Assembly: GCA_029255685.2 (NCBI GenBank)
Contig: CM055313.2
Coordinates: 30,996,579-31,060,578, forward strand
DNA length: 64,000 nucleotides
Origin: Silene conica
Lineage: Eukaryota > Streptophyta > Magnoliopsida > Caryophyllales > Caryophyllaceae
Reading direction: 5' to 3'
This document shows positions 1-12,300 of the stretch, piece by piece. A program made the translations under genes and the position numbers. The notes beneath the pieces were generated by a model. The model worked only from the letters and a program-made list of their open reading frames with translations. It was not told where the DNA came from and made no database searches. The stretch's first letter is position 1. Each line of letters starts with the position of its first letter.

Positions 1-334
1 GGTTAACTGTTGAATCATAATTCTCACAATTAGGGTTTTTGAGAGCATCCTTCTCCCAAAAACTCAGATCTCACACCTAAAACCTCAATAGCTCTCCCCA
101 TATTGCAAGGCAATTGGAGAGTATTTTCTAGCACACGCGGCATCATCTCAATCAAGTCTTGGGTGCAAGTTATAGGAGGGAATTTACTTTAATTCCTGTT
201 CTTAGGCCTTTTCAAGCAAGGACCCAAGGTTGTATTCTTTTTCATGTTTTTATTTATCTTATGACAATAATCACAACTGTAATTTTCATTATAATCCTAC
301 AAGTTTAGGGCGAATACATCCTATATTCCCCACA
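1..334 (+). repeat. Copia-1 5' LTR, 3' part only
   Basis: This stretch matches 16969-17302 almost base for base and ends CA directly before a methionine-tRNA primer site. Only the R/U5 side is in the window; U3 lies upstream of base 1. Confidence 0.93.
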
Positions 335-336
335 AG

Positions 337-350
337 TGGTATCAGAGCCA
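337..350 (+). other. Copia-1 primer-binding site (initiator Met tRNA)
   Basis: TGGTATCAGAGCCA lies two bases after the LTR end and is the usual complement of the initiator methionine tRNA 3' end in plant retrotransposons. It marks the start of minus-strand synthesis. Confidence 0.95.
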
Positions 351-431
351 GGTTATGAAAATTTTACTTTTGTGTTTTTCATAAGTTTTTTTTAAAATTT
401 TTTTGAAAAATCTCGTTACTGTCGCTGTGTC

Positions 432-801
432 GGTCGGTCGACCCGCTGTAGCGGTCGGTCGACCGCCCCTGTGTAAAGTTTCTGTTTTTCGACAGTTTCT
501 TGTTGTGTAATCGATCTTGTTTTTCGATTCCTGTTTACATATTGTTAATTAACCGATATTCTTGACAATATGTGAACCCTTGTTGATGTTAATTTTGATT
601 TAGTTGTTTTAATCAAAGTTTAAAAGGTAAAAACTTGTTTTGATTTCGAAAAGTGCAGCGTTTTGCGTTTTCTGAAACTCGTTTCTACTGTTTGGTGGTC
701 GGTCGACCTGATTGATAGGTCGGTCGACCGCCTATGCTGTTGCAGATTTTTTTCGTTTCTCGTCTGGAGGTCGGTCGACCACGTGTTTAGGTCGGTCGAC
801 C
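432..801 (+). repeat. Three 21-bp-spaced pairs of GGTCGGTCGACC in the Copia-1 leader
   Basis: The 12-base motif GGTCGGTCGACC starts at 432, 453, 697, 718, 769 and 790. Each pair is exactly 21 bp apart with an unrelated 9-base spacer. The last four copies have offsets 0, 21, 72 and 93, the same as at three sites in Athila-like elements in this window. The core GGTCGACC is a perfect palindrome. The stretch is non-coding, between the primer site and gag. Function unknown. Confidence 0.9.
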
Positions 802-2149
802 TCCCCCCTGTAACAGACTCGTTTTTTTTATTTTCGAAAATAACATGTTTTATTTTCACATGGCCTTTAGTAATATACTATATACGAAAATAGTATATTA
901 TTAATTTTGTGAAACGGTTCACCCTCGTTTGATACATATTATTTTAAAACGGTTTAAGATAATAGGATTATAAATTTATTAAAATTGGTGATTAAAACGG
1001 TATAATCAAATAATTTTAATCCCGTAAGGTGGTTTGGTAAAAATTTATTAATCATAATAACAGTATTATGTCATGTATGAATTTTATTTAGTTGATGCAT
1101 TTTATTTATCGTCTTGTGAATGCCTTGAATGCTTTCCATAACGTATTTATTTTCTGCAAACGGTTGTAACTTAGTGTGGCCTTAAGAGATTGTGTTACCG
1201 TAATGATGGAACACAGTCTTGCTTGTAATTTTGAGATCTTGAATCTCCGTTTTGGGTTTTTGCCATGTAATTACTTTTGTATTTAAATTAGAATGTAAAT
1301 AGTGTTATATTTGTAATTTAAATTAGTAATTTTGTGAAGACCAAAGACGGAGACCGGATGCTCACTCCCGCTGCAAGGACCAAGATGGAACATCAAGACA
1401 AGCTTCTAGGGTCCAACGGTTGATTCCAAGTTGTTTTATGTTTATTTTGGTAGGATAGGCCACACTAGGAATTTTATTTACGTTTATCGCATTTATTTTA
1501 TGCTTTCATCGATAATAGCTTGCATCATATTCCGCCTAAAACCAAACCACCTATAACATGCCTGAAAACTGACTCATGTAGAGGTTACGCGTTAGTTTAA
1601 TGTGACAATACAGATGTCACATGTCAATTGTAAAGCCATCACTTTATTTAATTCATTCACGCATATGCTAGATTTTAGTTCACTTAATATGAATAAATAT
1701 AAGTCGATGGGGTCTTCCTCGTATAACCAAAAATTGAGACTAGTCTTTATAAATCAGACTCCCATGAATCCCTTCTTCGTCGGTAGGCATAATATGACCC
1801 CTTCTACGTCGGGTAAGTGGGAACAGATGATTTATTTATCTCAACATCATGGTCACTCGATAATATCTAGCGACTGAGATGGACTAATAGATAGGATTTA
1901 CGGAAATCTATCGACCAAGAGTTCCAACGGTGGAACTAGCCAAACTGTGGGCTTATCAATATACGGAAATTGAGTCTTGGGATCGTTTATATAATTCTTG
2001 AGGGAGATCAATTATATAAATGCTTGAGTCTACGATTTTAAATTTCAATTTAATATAGACTTAAATCACAACAATGAGTTGCTTATATGGTTTTTGCTTT
2101 ATCTTCTTTTCAGTGTAGAACACGTTCATTTAAACTACTGTATATGTAA
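802..2149 (+). other. Copia-1 untranslated leader, AT-rich, no gene
   Basis: No credible coding frame is seen. Parts, such as the stretch around 1338-1430, match the Copia-2 leader around 40946-41036, so it is shared family sequence. A pyrimidine-rich stretch ending CAG at 2111-2113, just before TGTAGAA, resembles a 3' splice site and is conserved in Copia-2. No matching donor could be shown. Confidence 0.7.
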
Positions 2150-5100
2150 ATGGCTGGTGAAGACCCAATGCCAAGTGCCAAGCTAGCACGTGAATCCTGG
2201 CTAAAAGCCTTCATGGACTCCATGAATCAGTCTACTAGACTGAGGAATGATGGGTCAAACTTCTCTGACTGGGAGGCAGCACTACGGAATGCTGCCATTG
2301 CTGACGGAAAGCTTAAGTATTTAACTGAACCCATTCCGGCACACCCAGGAACTGGAGCTAGAGCTAACGAAGTTCGCGCTCATAGCGACTTCGTCCTGGA
2401 AGCGGGTGCGATAAAGAACGTACTCATCTATGCAATGGAATCCAATTTGCAAAGACGCTTCATAACCCATGGTGCAAACAAGATTTTCACCACGCTCACT
2501 AACGAATTCTCAAAGGCTCCGAGAATCGTTTCTTATGAGCATACATGTCGCTTCTTTGAGGCGAAACTCCAGAAGGGCCAAGCTGTTAGCCCACATATTC
2601 TTCACATGATTGAGAATATCGAGAAACTGGAGGCCCTAAACTGCAAGATCACTGAGAACATAATCGTTGATCGAATGCTTCATTCGCTTCATGATGGGTT
2701 CGCCCTCTTCAGGGCCAACTATTACATGAACGACATGAAGAAGACTCCTCATGAGCTCCACTCCCTTCTCGTACAGACCGAGAAGGATCTGAAATTAAGT
2801 GGGAGCGTGAAGCAAGATGTTCTCATGATTTCCAGTAAAGGTAAGGGTAAGGGTAAAGCTAAAGCTCAGGGCGACCTAACAGTAGGCAAGCCCAAGTTTA
2901 AGAAGTCAGGATTTACTAAGAGTGGGCCAGGTGAGTCGAGCAACTCACAGGGCAAAACAAAGAGCAAGGATACTAGCATGGAATGTCACCATTGCCACAA
3001 GACTGGGCATTGGAGGCGCTCATGCCCCGTGTATCGTGAGGACATTAAGGCAGGCCGCGTTACTCCTGTTGGTATGTCTTCTTCTTCTTTTATTCACATG
3101 ATTGAGATTAACCATGCAAGTTACGGAACTTGGGTACTAGATACTGGTTGTGGTTCTCATCTATGTAATCATGTGCAGGGCCTCCGAAACCAAGAACCCC
3201 TAATCAAGGGTGAGGTTGACCTGCGTGTCGGGAATGGAGCACGTGTTGCTACAATCTCGAGGGGAACATACGTGATCCAGCTTCCAAGTGGATTCGAGTT
3301 ATCTTTATATAACTGTAATTATGTTCCTTGTTTGTCCAAAAACATTATTTCAGTTTCTGCGCTTGACAAACTCGGTTTTTCATTTGTAATAGAGAATAAT
3401 AGCTGTATTTTCTCCTTACACAATATGATTTATGGCAAGGCAGTTTCCATGAATGGAATTTATGTTTTAGATCAAACTACCGAGATATTACATGTGAATA
3501 ATAAAAGAATAAAGGTAGGTGATAAAGATCAAACTTACCTATGGCATTGTCGTATGGGACACATAAATGAGAAACGCGTAAAACAGCTCATACAGAATGG
3601 AGCTATTACGCCCTTTGATTTCGAATCATATGGCACGTGTGAATCATGTCTCATCGGCAAAATAACTCGTATTTCCTTCAAAGGTGTTGGAATGCGCGCT
3701 GCCGACCTACTAGGACTCATACATACGGACGTATGTGGCCCTATGTCGATCAACGCACGAGAAGGCTATAGGTATTTCATCACTTTCACGGATGATTTGA
3801 GTAGATATGGCTATGGCTACTTGATGAAACATAAAAGTGAATCCTTTGACAAGTTCAAAGTATACCAGAATCGGGTACAGAACCAGCTGGGTAGAAAGAT
3901 TAAAACACTACGCTCGGATCGTGGTGGTGAGTATCTTTCACACGAGTTTGATCAACACCTAAAAGACTGTGGGATCGTGCTACAGTTGACTCCACCTGGA
4001 ACACCACAATTAAATGGTGTGTCCGAACGGAGAAATCGAACTTTACTTGATATGGTTCGATCCATGATGAGTCACACCGTCGTGCCTGATTCATTGTGGG
4101 GCTATGCTCTTTTGTCGGCCGCTCTAATACTTAACCGAAGTCCGTCTAAAGCTGTTGACAAGACTCCATTCGAGTTATGGAAGGGAACGGTCCCTAACTT
4201 GTCCTTTATTCGGGTTTGGGGCTGCGAGGCTTATGTCAAGTGGAGACACGAGGATAAGCTCGGCCCGCGATCGGTCAAGACATACTTTATAGGCTATCCA
4301 AAGGGAACTTTTGGTCATTACTTCTACTCGCCAACCGAACAACGTGTTTTTGTTGCGGCTAGTGCGACGTTCTTAGAGAAAGAATTTCTCGAGAACAAGT
4401 CGAGTAATAGAACCTTCGATTTATCGGAGGTTCAAGAACCAACTACCGAGCAACCATTGTAGGAAACAGTTCCTTCAACCGAGGCTGCGGTAGATATTCC
4501 TGAGGAACCAAGGAGGTCGCGAAGAGTCTCCATTCCTCCGGACAGACACATTGGTATGGTCGAGGAACATGATATGGATGACGTCTTACTTCTAGAGGGT
4601 AATGAACCCTCAACCTATAAAGGTGTCATGACCAGTTCTGACTCAAAGCTATGGCTAGAAGCCATGCAATCCGAGATGGACTCCATGTATGAGAACAACG
4701 TGTGGGATCTTGTGGACCTACCTGCAAAGGTACGCCCCCTTCAATGCAAATGGCTTTACAAAATAAAGCATGCCGTGGAAGGTAAACAAGATATCCATAA
4801 GGCAAGACTAGTTGCTAAAGGTTTCACCCAAGTGTCAGGCTTGCACTACGATGAGATCTTTGCACCCGTAGTCATGCTACGTTCCATTCGGATTATCTTA
4901 GCGATCGCCGCATTTCATGACTATGAAATATGGCAAATGGACGTTAAAACCGCCTTCTTAAACGGTTATTTGGAGGAAGAGTTGTACATGTTACAACCCG
5001 AGGGTTTTATTGATCCAGAACATCCTAAGAAGGTTTGCAAGCTTAAGCGTTCCATCTATGGACTTAAGCAAGCATCGCGGAGTTGGAATCATCGCTTCGA

Positions 5101-6181
5101 CCAAGTGATAAAAGAGAATGGATTCGTTCGCTCAGTCGAGGAACCATGTCTCTATATCAAGTCGAGTGGGAGCAAGATTGTCTTCCTAGTACTGTATGTC
5201 GATGACATACTCTTGATTGGGAATGACATACCTCTCCTTTCTTCGGTTAAAGCATGGTTGAAAAACCATTTCTAGATGAAAGATCTGGGAGAGGCACAAA
5301 GAATTTTGGGCATCCGTATCTACAGGGATAGATCACGACGGATGTTGTCTCTCAGTCAGGAGTCTTACATAGATAAGATTCTAGAGAGATTCAGTATGAC
5401 GAACTCCAAGAAAGGGTTCCTTCCCATGACTACTGGGCTTCACTTGAGCAAGACTCAAGAAGCTAAGACATTGGAAGAGAAGGAGCGCATGAGTCGGATT
5501 CCTTATGCTTCGGCAATAGGATCGATCATGTATGCCATGATATGCACACGTCCAGACGTTGCATATGCATTGAGTATGACCAGTCGATTCCAAGCTCATC
5601 CAGGTGAACAACACTGGATGGCCGTGAAAAACATTCTTAAGTACCTACGGAGGACTAAAGATTGGGGATTGACTTATGGAGGCGACTCAACACTCTGCGC
5701 CACGGGTTACGCAGATGCTAGCTTCCAAACGGATCGAGATGACTCGAAATCTCAGTCTGGATTCGTTTTTACTCTTAATGGCGCTGCTGTCAGCTGGAAA
5801 AGTTCTAAACAGAGTGTTACAGCAGATTCTACGACTGAGTCCGAGTACTATGTCGCCTCAGAAGCAGCTAAGGAAGCGATATGGATGCGTCAATTCTTAC
5901 AAGGACTATCCGTAGTGCCTAGTTCGAATGACCCAATCACCGTTTATTGTGATAATAAAGGTGCCATCTTCCAAGCTAAGGAGCATAAGTCTAGCAACAA
6001 GGCTAGGCATGTACAACGGAAAGCTCATCTAATCAGAGATTACGTGGAGCAAAAGGAGATTTTCATTGATAAGATCGCTACGGATGACAACATAGCTGAT
6101 CCTCTCACTAAAGCATTACCACGTGATAAGCATGAAGGGCACATTCATTCCATGGGAATTAGATGTGTTCCTAAGTTGTAG
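2150..6181 (+). pseudogene. Copia-1 gag-pol polyprotein with two in-frame TAG stops
   Basis: The frame starts with ATG 2150 and has 1343 codons before the final TAG. It is broken only by TAG at 4460-4462 (codon 771) and TAG at 5273-5275 (codon 1042). At both places Copia-2 has a sense codon, GAG and CAG, so each stop is explained by one substitution. In order: gag; CCHC knuckle from residue 279; protease DTG at 331-333; integrase zinc region with HCRMGH and CESC; the integrase triad D527, D590, E626 (D-35-E spacing); reverse transcriptase with YVDD (D1018, D1019); RNase H. The integrase-before-RT order defines Ty1/copia. All catalytic residues I can locate are present, so decay looks recent. 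The first stop falls between integrase and RT and would leave only gag, protease and integrase. Confidence 0.9.
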
Positions 6182-6719
6182 TACTCTTTTATGAATTCAT
6201 GTAATAATTCATTTTCTCCTGTACTCTATTCAACCTCATCGTTATGATATATAATGTTTTGTTTTTAATGTGGAATTGTACGCCAATTTTGAACACCACA
6301 AAGTGAACTGAATAACATTACATCGTTTTAGTCCTTGATTACCCACTTGAGCTGATAACTCAGGTAATCATTTTGTGACGTTGGTTGATGGTGGGTTCAA
6401 CGAGCCATAAGTCACGCGGATGACTGACCAATCACAAAGGCGAGTTATACGGATATCTCGTAGGACACCCCGTGACAACGTTATGGAGTCCTAAATTTTT
6501 TATAACATTGGGTGCCAGGTCGTGGATAGGACCTCCATAGTGTTCCTTAGAGTCGAGACTTTTGACTTTCAACTGTCTCTTGAGATTAAGGCAGATTTTG
6601 GGAAACTTTGGTTTCTCTCCCACGGTCATCGTAACAGGGGCCAAGAGGATTTTTTCTGGGTTATTTCATGCTGCGCGATATCGGCAGGATTCGAGTTGAG
6701 GGAAATATCCAAACCCTTA
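6182..6719 (+). other. Copia-1 3' untranslated region, first part
   Basis: The non-coding stretch after the pol stop is alignable to 58571-59108 of Copia-2. It is interrupted by the chromovirus at 6720 and resumes at 16117. The last five bases, CCTTA at 6715-6719, are the left copy of the chromovirus target duplication. Confidence 0.85.
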
Positions 6720-8773
6720 TGTAATACCTCGATTTTGAGCTTGATGGTATCTTATTTTCTTATATGTATATGTGTGTGTGTCGTGCTAGTTAGGGGATTC
6801 GAACTAGGGACCTCTTATATGTGTATCATGCTTGTGGTAGGGTTCGAACTTGGGATCACTAGGAGTAAGGTCTTGGGCCTCGAATTTCGTGTAACACAAG
6901 GAGCCCATGATTCATGTTACTCACGTTTTATGAAACCCACACACACCCCTTACTCCTGCCGCCATATATGAGGCATTTCGACCTAGTTCTGACCTATCTA
7001 CAAACACCACCACTACCCTAGATTGCTCAGCCGCCATCACACTCCAGAAAGATCAGATCCCCACGGTTGTTTACCTCCGTCTAACCCCTTCGTTTCGAGT
7101 CAGAAAACAGGTATGCGCAGCCTGTGTCTTTCGTTGGTAATCTATTTAATTTGTTTACGTTTGTTGCTCTTTCGAGAAGGGTTTGAGTGTCGGGGTTGCG
7201 TTAGTTTTTGTGTTGTTGTTTTGCTAGTGTCTGAAGGTTGGTCAGGGGGTTAGTCATGGTGGTTTTGGGGTGTCAAGTACGGTGGAAAAGGGATAAGCGT
7301 TCTGCTGTCTGGTTCTCGGTTTTAGTCGAGGGTCAGGGATATCGTCACAGGAGGTGTAAGGGGGTGGTACCACTGTTGACTCGGGGGAGGTCGACACAGT
7401 GGCACCACCACGGTGGATGAGTCTGGTGTCATAGGGTTTATAGGTGGCGGTTGTGGGTGGTGGAACCCCTGGTGGTTGCGTCGACAGGGACTTGTTCAGG
7501 GGGGGTAGCAGCGTCGTGGTGAGGAGGAACCAGTGTTTGGTTTGGGTCTGGTCTGACTTGTTGGGTGGAGTCACGGTGTTGGTGGGTGTCAGGGATGGAG
7601 TAGGTGGTTTGGGTGTCACGTAGGGTGGCTGTCGGCGGGCATAGGGGTGGTCGTGAGGCGGTTAGAGGAGTTGTTAGGGTGTAGGTGAGTCGTGAAGGTA
7701 GGAGGGCTGTTTTGTTGTTCTTTTACGTTTTATTATTTCGATTTTTATCAATAGTATTATTATTATTATTATTATTGTTATATTATATTATATTAAGGTT
7801 GTTTTATCGATATTAGTACTTTGTTATTCTTTCTTTCGGTTTTGGGTCGTGTTATTTATATATATATATACGAGTCGGGAAGTATTTAATCATGGGACGT
7901 CTATTTTTGGGAAGTTACTATTTTTGGAAAGTTTCTATTTATGGAAACTTTCCACTTTTGGCATGTTGCTATTTATAGTAAGCACGTTCGTTAAGGGTTC
8001 GGGAAGTTTGTTAATTCGTTGCATATATCTGTTTAGGTAGCGAGTTTCGGGTGGAACATTTCTAAGCATATTCCGGATTGTGTTTGCATTCCTGCTATTT
8101 CAGGTAGGGGAAAGTAGTGGTTATAATAATGATGTGTTATCTATTCTCATATGGCATTAAACATGTTGCTACTTAATATCCTGTGATCATTGTATTGAGT
8201 TGTTATCTTATTCTGTGTTATCATATAATGTGAATATATGTATATTGGGCCTTGTGATATGGAGTTGGATCGGTGCGGAGTATGTGTATGGAGTTGGATC
8301 GGTGCGGAGTATATATGGCGTTGGATCGGTGCGGAGTATATATATATGGTGTTGGATCGGTGCGGAGTATATATATGGCGTTGGATCGGTGCGGAGTTTA
8401 TTAATTATAATCGTTATGTTATTCTTTACCTACTCAACCTTGTGGTTGACCCTGTGTATTCGTGATCACCTGTGATGAATCAATTTTGGGGAGCAGATTG
8501 ACAGGTGCTGAGACTAAGGGGGAAACTATGGGAGGAAGAGCTTGGATCAAGACCAGAGTAGATGTCTAGATCACTTAGTCAGTTTTATGAGTTGTACTTT
8601 ACCGTTTGTTAAGACTTTTGGAAACTGATGTAAGAACATGTCTTGAGTTTAATTCTAATTAAAGTACTGTTTTTCTTTCCTTTGTATCTACTGACTCGGG
8701 AAACCGAGATGGTAACACCCTTACTTATCTGAGGAGTCCTAGTACAGGCCCTTAAATAAATGGGGGTGTTACA
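6720..8773 (+). repeat. Chromovirus 5' LTR
   Basis: It starts TGTAATACCTCG and ends GGGTGTTACA, immediately before the primer site. It is nearly identical to 14055-16111. It holds a TTA microsatellite near 7755, short TA runs near 7857 and a five-unit tandem array at 8267-8396. The small open frames inside occur in both LTRs and look like chance. Confidence 0.95.
8267..8396 (+). repeat. Five-unit tandem array around GGATCGGTGCGGAG in the 5' LTR
   Basis: The 14-base core GGATCGGTGCGGAG starts at 8267, 8296, 8323, 8354 and 8383, a period of 27-31 bp with TA-rich linkers. The same core recurs in the LTRs of the non-autonomous relative at 41210-49801, so it is conserved across subfamilies. Confidence 0.9.
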
Positions 8774-8776
8774 AAG

Positions 8777-8788
8777 TGGTATCAGAGC
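8777..8788 (+). other. Chromovirus primer-binding site (initiator Met tRNA)
   Basis: TGGTATCAGAGC starts three bases after the 5' LTR end. Confidence 0.94.
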
Positions 8789-9309
8789 GAACGATCCTCA
8801 GGCCTAAACTAATTAACCCAATGAATGTAGGAGAGTCTAAATAAAATGAACCCCGGGATAGGACTGTTAGGAGCACACGAAAGGGGAAGTATGAGTCTGG
8901 GGCCCCCTCACACCGAACCATAGGCCCTATCAGTTTTACCCGGGAACCCAGAGTGTATATACGAGAGAAAAGGGTAGATAGGAAGTGGTGGAAGTGATAG
9001 TTTATAGTGATAAGTATGATATTAGAATTCTGTGTATAAAGTGACCTTTGGAAAAGCCGGAAGGGGCATAAGCATGAATGAATCATTATTTGTTGGAATA
9101 AAAGGTGTATCTTGATATGACATGCCAAGTGATTTAAAAACATGTTAGAAATTCCTCCTTCATCATGTCTAGCGATATGCGGTTATGTGATCCCTGAGCC
9201 ATGTTATAGTTTTATGATGCTAGACTTTAATTGTTTAGGGATATTAGCCCTAATACTAATGGGTACCCCACATGAGTCGGGACTCATTTCTTTTCTGTTG
9301 AATTATAGT

Positions 9310-12300
9310 ATGCCTCCGCGAAGAGACAACATTGCTAACATCACACAAGAGGAGTTAGATCTATTACGAGCTGAGATTGCGACTCTAAAGGCTAAACGAA
9401 TGGACTCCGCGAAAATGAGCACGATAATTGCAAGGCACCAACCCACCCATTTCACCGGGGAGGGTGAGCCTCATTTGCTGGGGGCCTGGTGCAGAGAATT
9501 CGGTAACCTGTTCGAGTTAGTGGACTGCCCTGAAGAGCTGATGGTGGACCAGGCTGCCCACTATCTGAGGGGTATGGCTGGAGACTGGTGGACCGCGAAT
9601 AAGGGAGAGCTCCGGGAAGCAGCTATAGAGGGTGGGTCCGCGTTTGTTCCGTGGGATGCATTCAAGGGGGTTCTGAACGAGGCGTTTCTACCAGAATTCC
9701 AAAAGAGCAAGCTGAGGGAGGAGTTCGACTCATTCCAGATGTCGGAGGACATGACCGTAGAGGCTTACTACAGGAAGTTCATCCAGTTGGTGCACTACGT
9801 GGGAGACATGGGTTTCGACGATGCTATGCTCGCCATGAAATTTGAGAGGGGATTATCAATCGCCATCAAAAAGAGACTGATTGCAGCTCCGCCCACCACA
9901 ATCCGTGACATTTATTTACGGGCTGGGGCGGCGGAGAGGCTTTCGGATATGATCAGAAAGGACAAACAGTCCAAGACAGAAAAGAGGAAAGCTGAAACAG
10001 TAACTGAGGGTTCAGGATCGAAGAAGCAAAATAATAACAAGTTTAGTGGGTACTTCGGGAGTAGTGCCTCTAGTGGTGGGAGAAACCAGAGTGGGGGTAA
10101 TCACATGAGTGGGATTTCTGGCAGTGGTTCGGCAGGAATTGTGTGTTTTGGCTGTGGAAAGAGGGGACATAAGCAGGCGGTGTGTCGTTCGTCTGGAGGA
10201 AATCAGTCCGGGGGCTATCGTACTCCTACATCCGGATACCAGGGACCTCACACTCAGTCCCATGGCAGCAGCGACTATCGCACACCCATGACAAACTATG
10301 GTGGGGGTGCGAAGTCTGGGGGCAGCAGCAATTATCAGAGGAACTATAACAATTACCAGAGCCGTCCGTACCAGAATCAGTTCAATGGAAGTGGAAGCAA
10401 CCAAAAGACAGGAGCGGGAGGAAATCAGCAGGCTGGGACATCTTCTGCCAGCCAGAGTGGAGTCAAGTCCAGTGGCAAGCTCTTTGCCATGGGAAAACAG
10501 GCAGCTCAGGAGGATGCGCACGTGGTAACCGGTACTTTTCTTGTGAACTCTAAGCCTACTTTTGTACTTTTCGATTCCGGTGCCACCCATTCGTTTGTGT
10601 CTAGAGATCATGTTAAGGCTTTGGGACTTGAGAGATTTGATTGGATCGCGGATCCAGTGACCATACCATCAGGCGAGTCGATAGTCTGTAATAGAGTATA
10701 TGGTAGTGTACCCATCAAAATCGGGGAAGCAATTTTCTATTGTGACCTCATAGAGTTTCCTCTGGGGGGCTTTGAGGTGATATTGGGGATGGACTGGCTA
10801 GGGAAGTATCGAGCTTTCATCGACTGTCATCAAAAGAAGATTTCATTGAAGGGACCCAAGGGAGTGAGGGTGTCCTATAAGGGATACCGAGTCAAGCCAA
10901 AAATCAAATTCATATCCGTCAATACCTTGAAGTCTAGCTTGAGGAAAGGAGAAAGCTTAATCTTGTGCCAAATGTGGGATTGTGAGGCTGAGACCCCCAA
11001 GACTAGCGAGATACCTGTGGTACGGGAGTTTGAGGGAGTGTTTCGGGACGACGTGCCAGGGCTACCACCGAGGAGGGAAGTGGAGTTTTCCATTGACCTA
11101 AAACCAGGAGCTGGACCGATATCTAAATCACCGTACCGTATGGGGCCGAAAGAAATGGAGGAGTTGAAGAAGCAATTGGATGAACTAGCTGAGAAAGGGT
11201 TCATCCGACCCAGTGTGTCGCCCTGGGGAGCGCCTGTTTTATTCGTGAAAAAGAAGGATGGGAGTTTGAGGTTGTGTGTTGACTACCGAGAACTGAATAA
11301 TGTAACCATCAAGAATCGTTATCCGTTGCCGAGAATTGACGACTTGTTCGATCAGTTAAGTGGAGCTGGGGTTTTCTCCAAGATTGATTTGAGATCCGGG
11401 TATCATCAATTGAGGATAAAGGATGAAGATATTCCGAAGACTGCTTTCCGAACGAGGTATGGCCACTATGAATTTGTGGTTATGCCCTTTGGATTGACTA
11501 ATGCTCCAGCTGTGTTCATGGACTTGATGAATCGAGTCTTCAGCCCGTATCTAGACAAGTTCGTGGTGGTATTCATAGATGATATTCTGGTATATTCTAA
11601 GAATGCAGAAGAGCACGAAGATCATTTGAGGAAGGTACTTCAGACCTTGGAGGAGCATAAGCTCAATGCTAAGTTGAGCAAGTGTGAGTTCTGGTTGGAG
11701 AAAGTGGCATTTCTGGGGCATGTAATTTCAAAAGAGGGGGTGGCTGTTGACCCTAGCAAGATCGAGGCAGTGACCAAGTGGCAGAGTCCGAAGAATGTGA
11801 GTGAGATTCGAAGCTTTCTGGGTTTAGCTGGTTATTACCGGAGATTTGTCAAAGATTTTTCAAAGATAGCAAAGCCGTTGACGTCATTGATGAGGAAGGA
11901 GAACCGTTATATCTGGGATGAGAGTTGTGAGAAGGCATTCCTAACCCTTAAGGAACGCCTGACAACAGCTCCTATCCTGGCCTTGCCAGTTGGGAGTGAT
12001 AATTTTGAAGTATACACCGACGCTTCAAAACATGGGTTGGGTTGTGTGCTAATGCAGAATGGTAGGGTGATCGCGTATGCTTCTCGCCAATTGAAGACCT
12101 ACGAAGAAAATTATCCGACTCATGATTTGGAGTTGGGCGCTGTGGTCCTTGCACTGAAATTGTGGCGTCATTACCTTTATGGAGCCACTTTTAAGGTGTT
12201 CTCTGACCATAAGAGCCTGAAATATATCTACACCCAGAAAGAGTTGAACATGAGGCAGAGGAGGTGGATAGAGTTGATCGGAGATTATAATATGCAGATT

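Noticed and set aside
337-350. TGGTATCAGAGC sites as tRNA genes
   Set aside because: Only the 3' end of the tRNA is matched, next to LTRs; no cloverleaf. They are primer sites.
432-801. CRISPR-like look of regularly spaced palindromes
   Set aside because: Repeats of 12 bp with 9-bp gaps in pairs inside plant retrotransposons, without cas genes; not a CRISPR array.
7254-7619. A threonine/proline-rich minus-strand frame in the chromovirus LTR
   Set aside because: It is antisense to GT-rich LTR sequence; the 3' LTR copy is broken differently.
8200-8475. Repetitive frames reading RCGVYIW or WIGAEYIYG in the LTR arrays (also 15538-15813, 43047-43288, 49270-49511)
   Set aside because: They are translations of the GGATCGGTGCGGAG tandem array in non-coding LTR.
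10012-10611. A 199-codon minus-strand frame
   Set aside because: It is the antisense shadow of the glycine/serine-rich part of the chromovirus gag.
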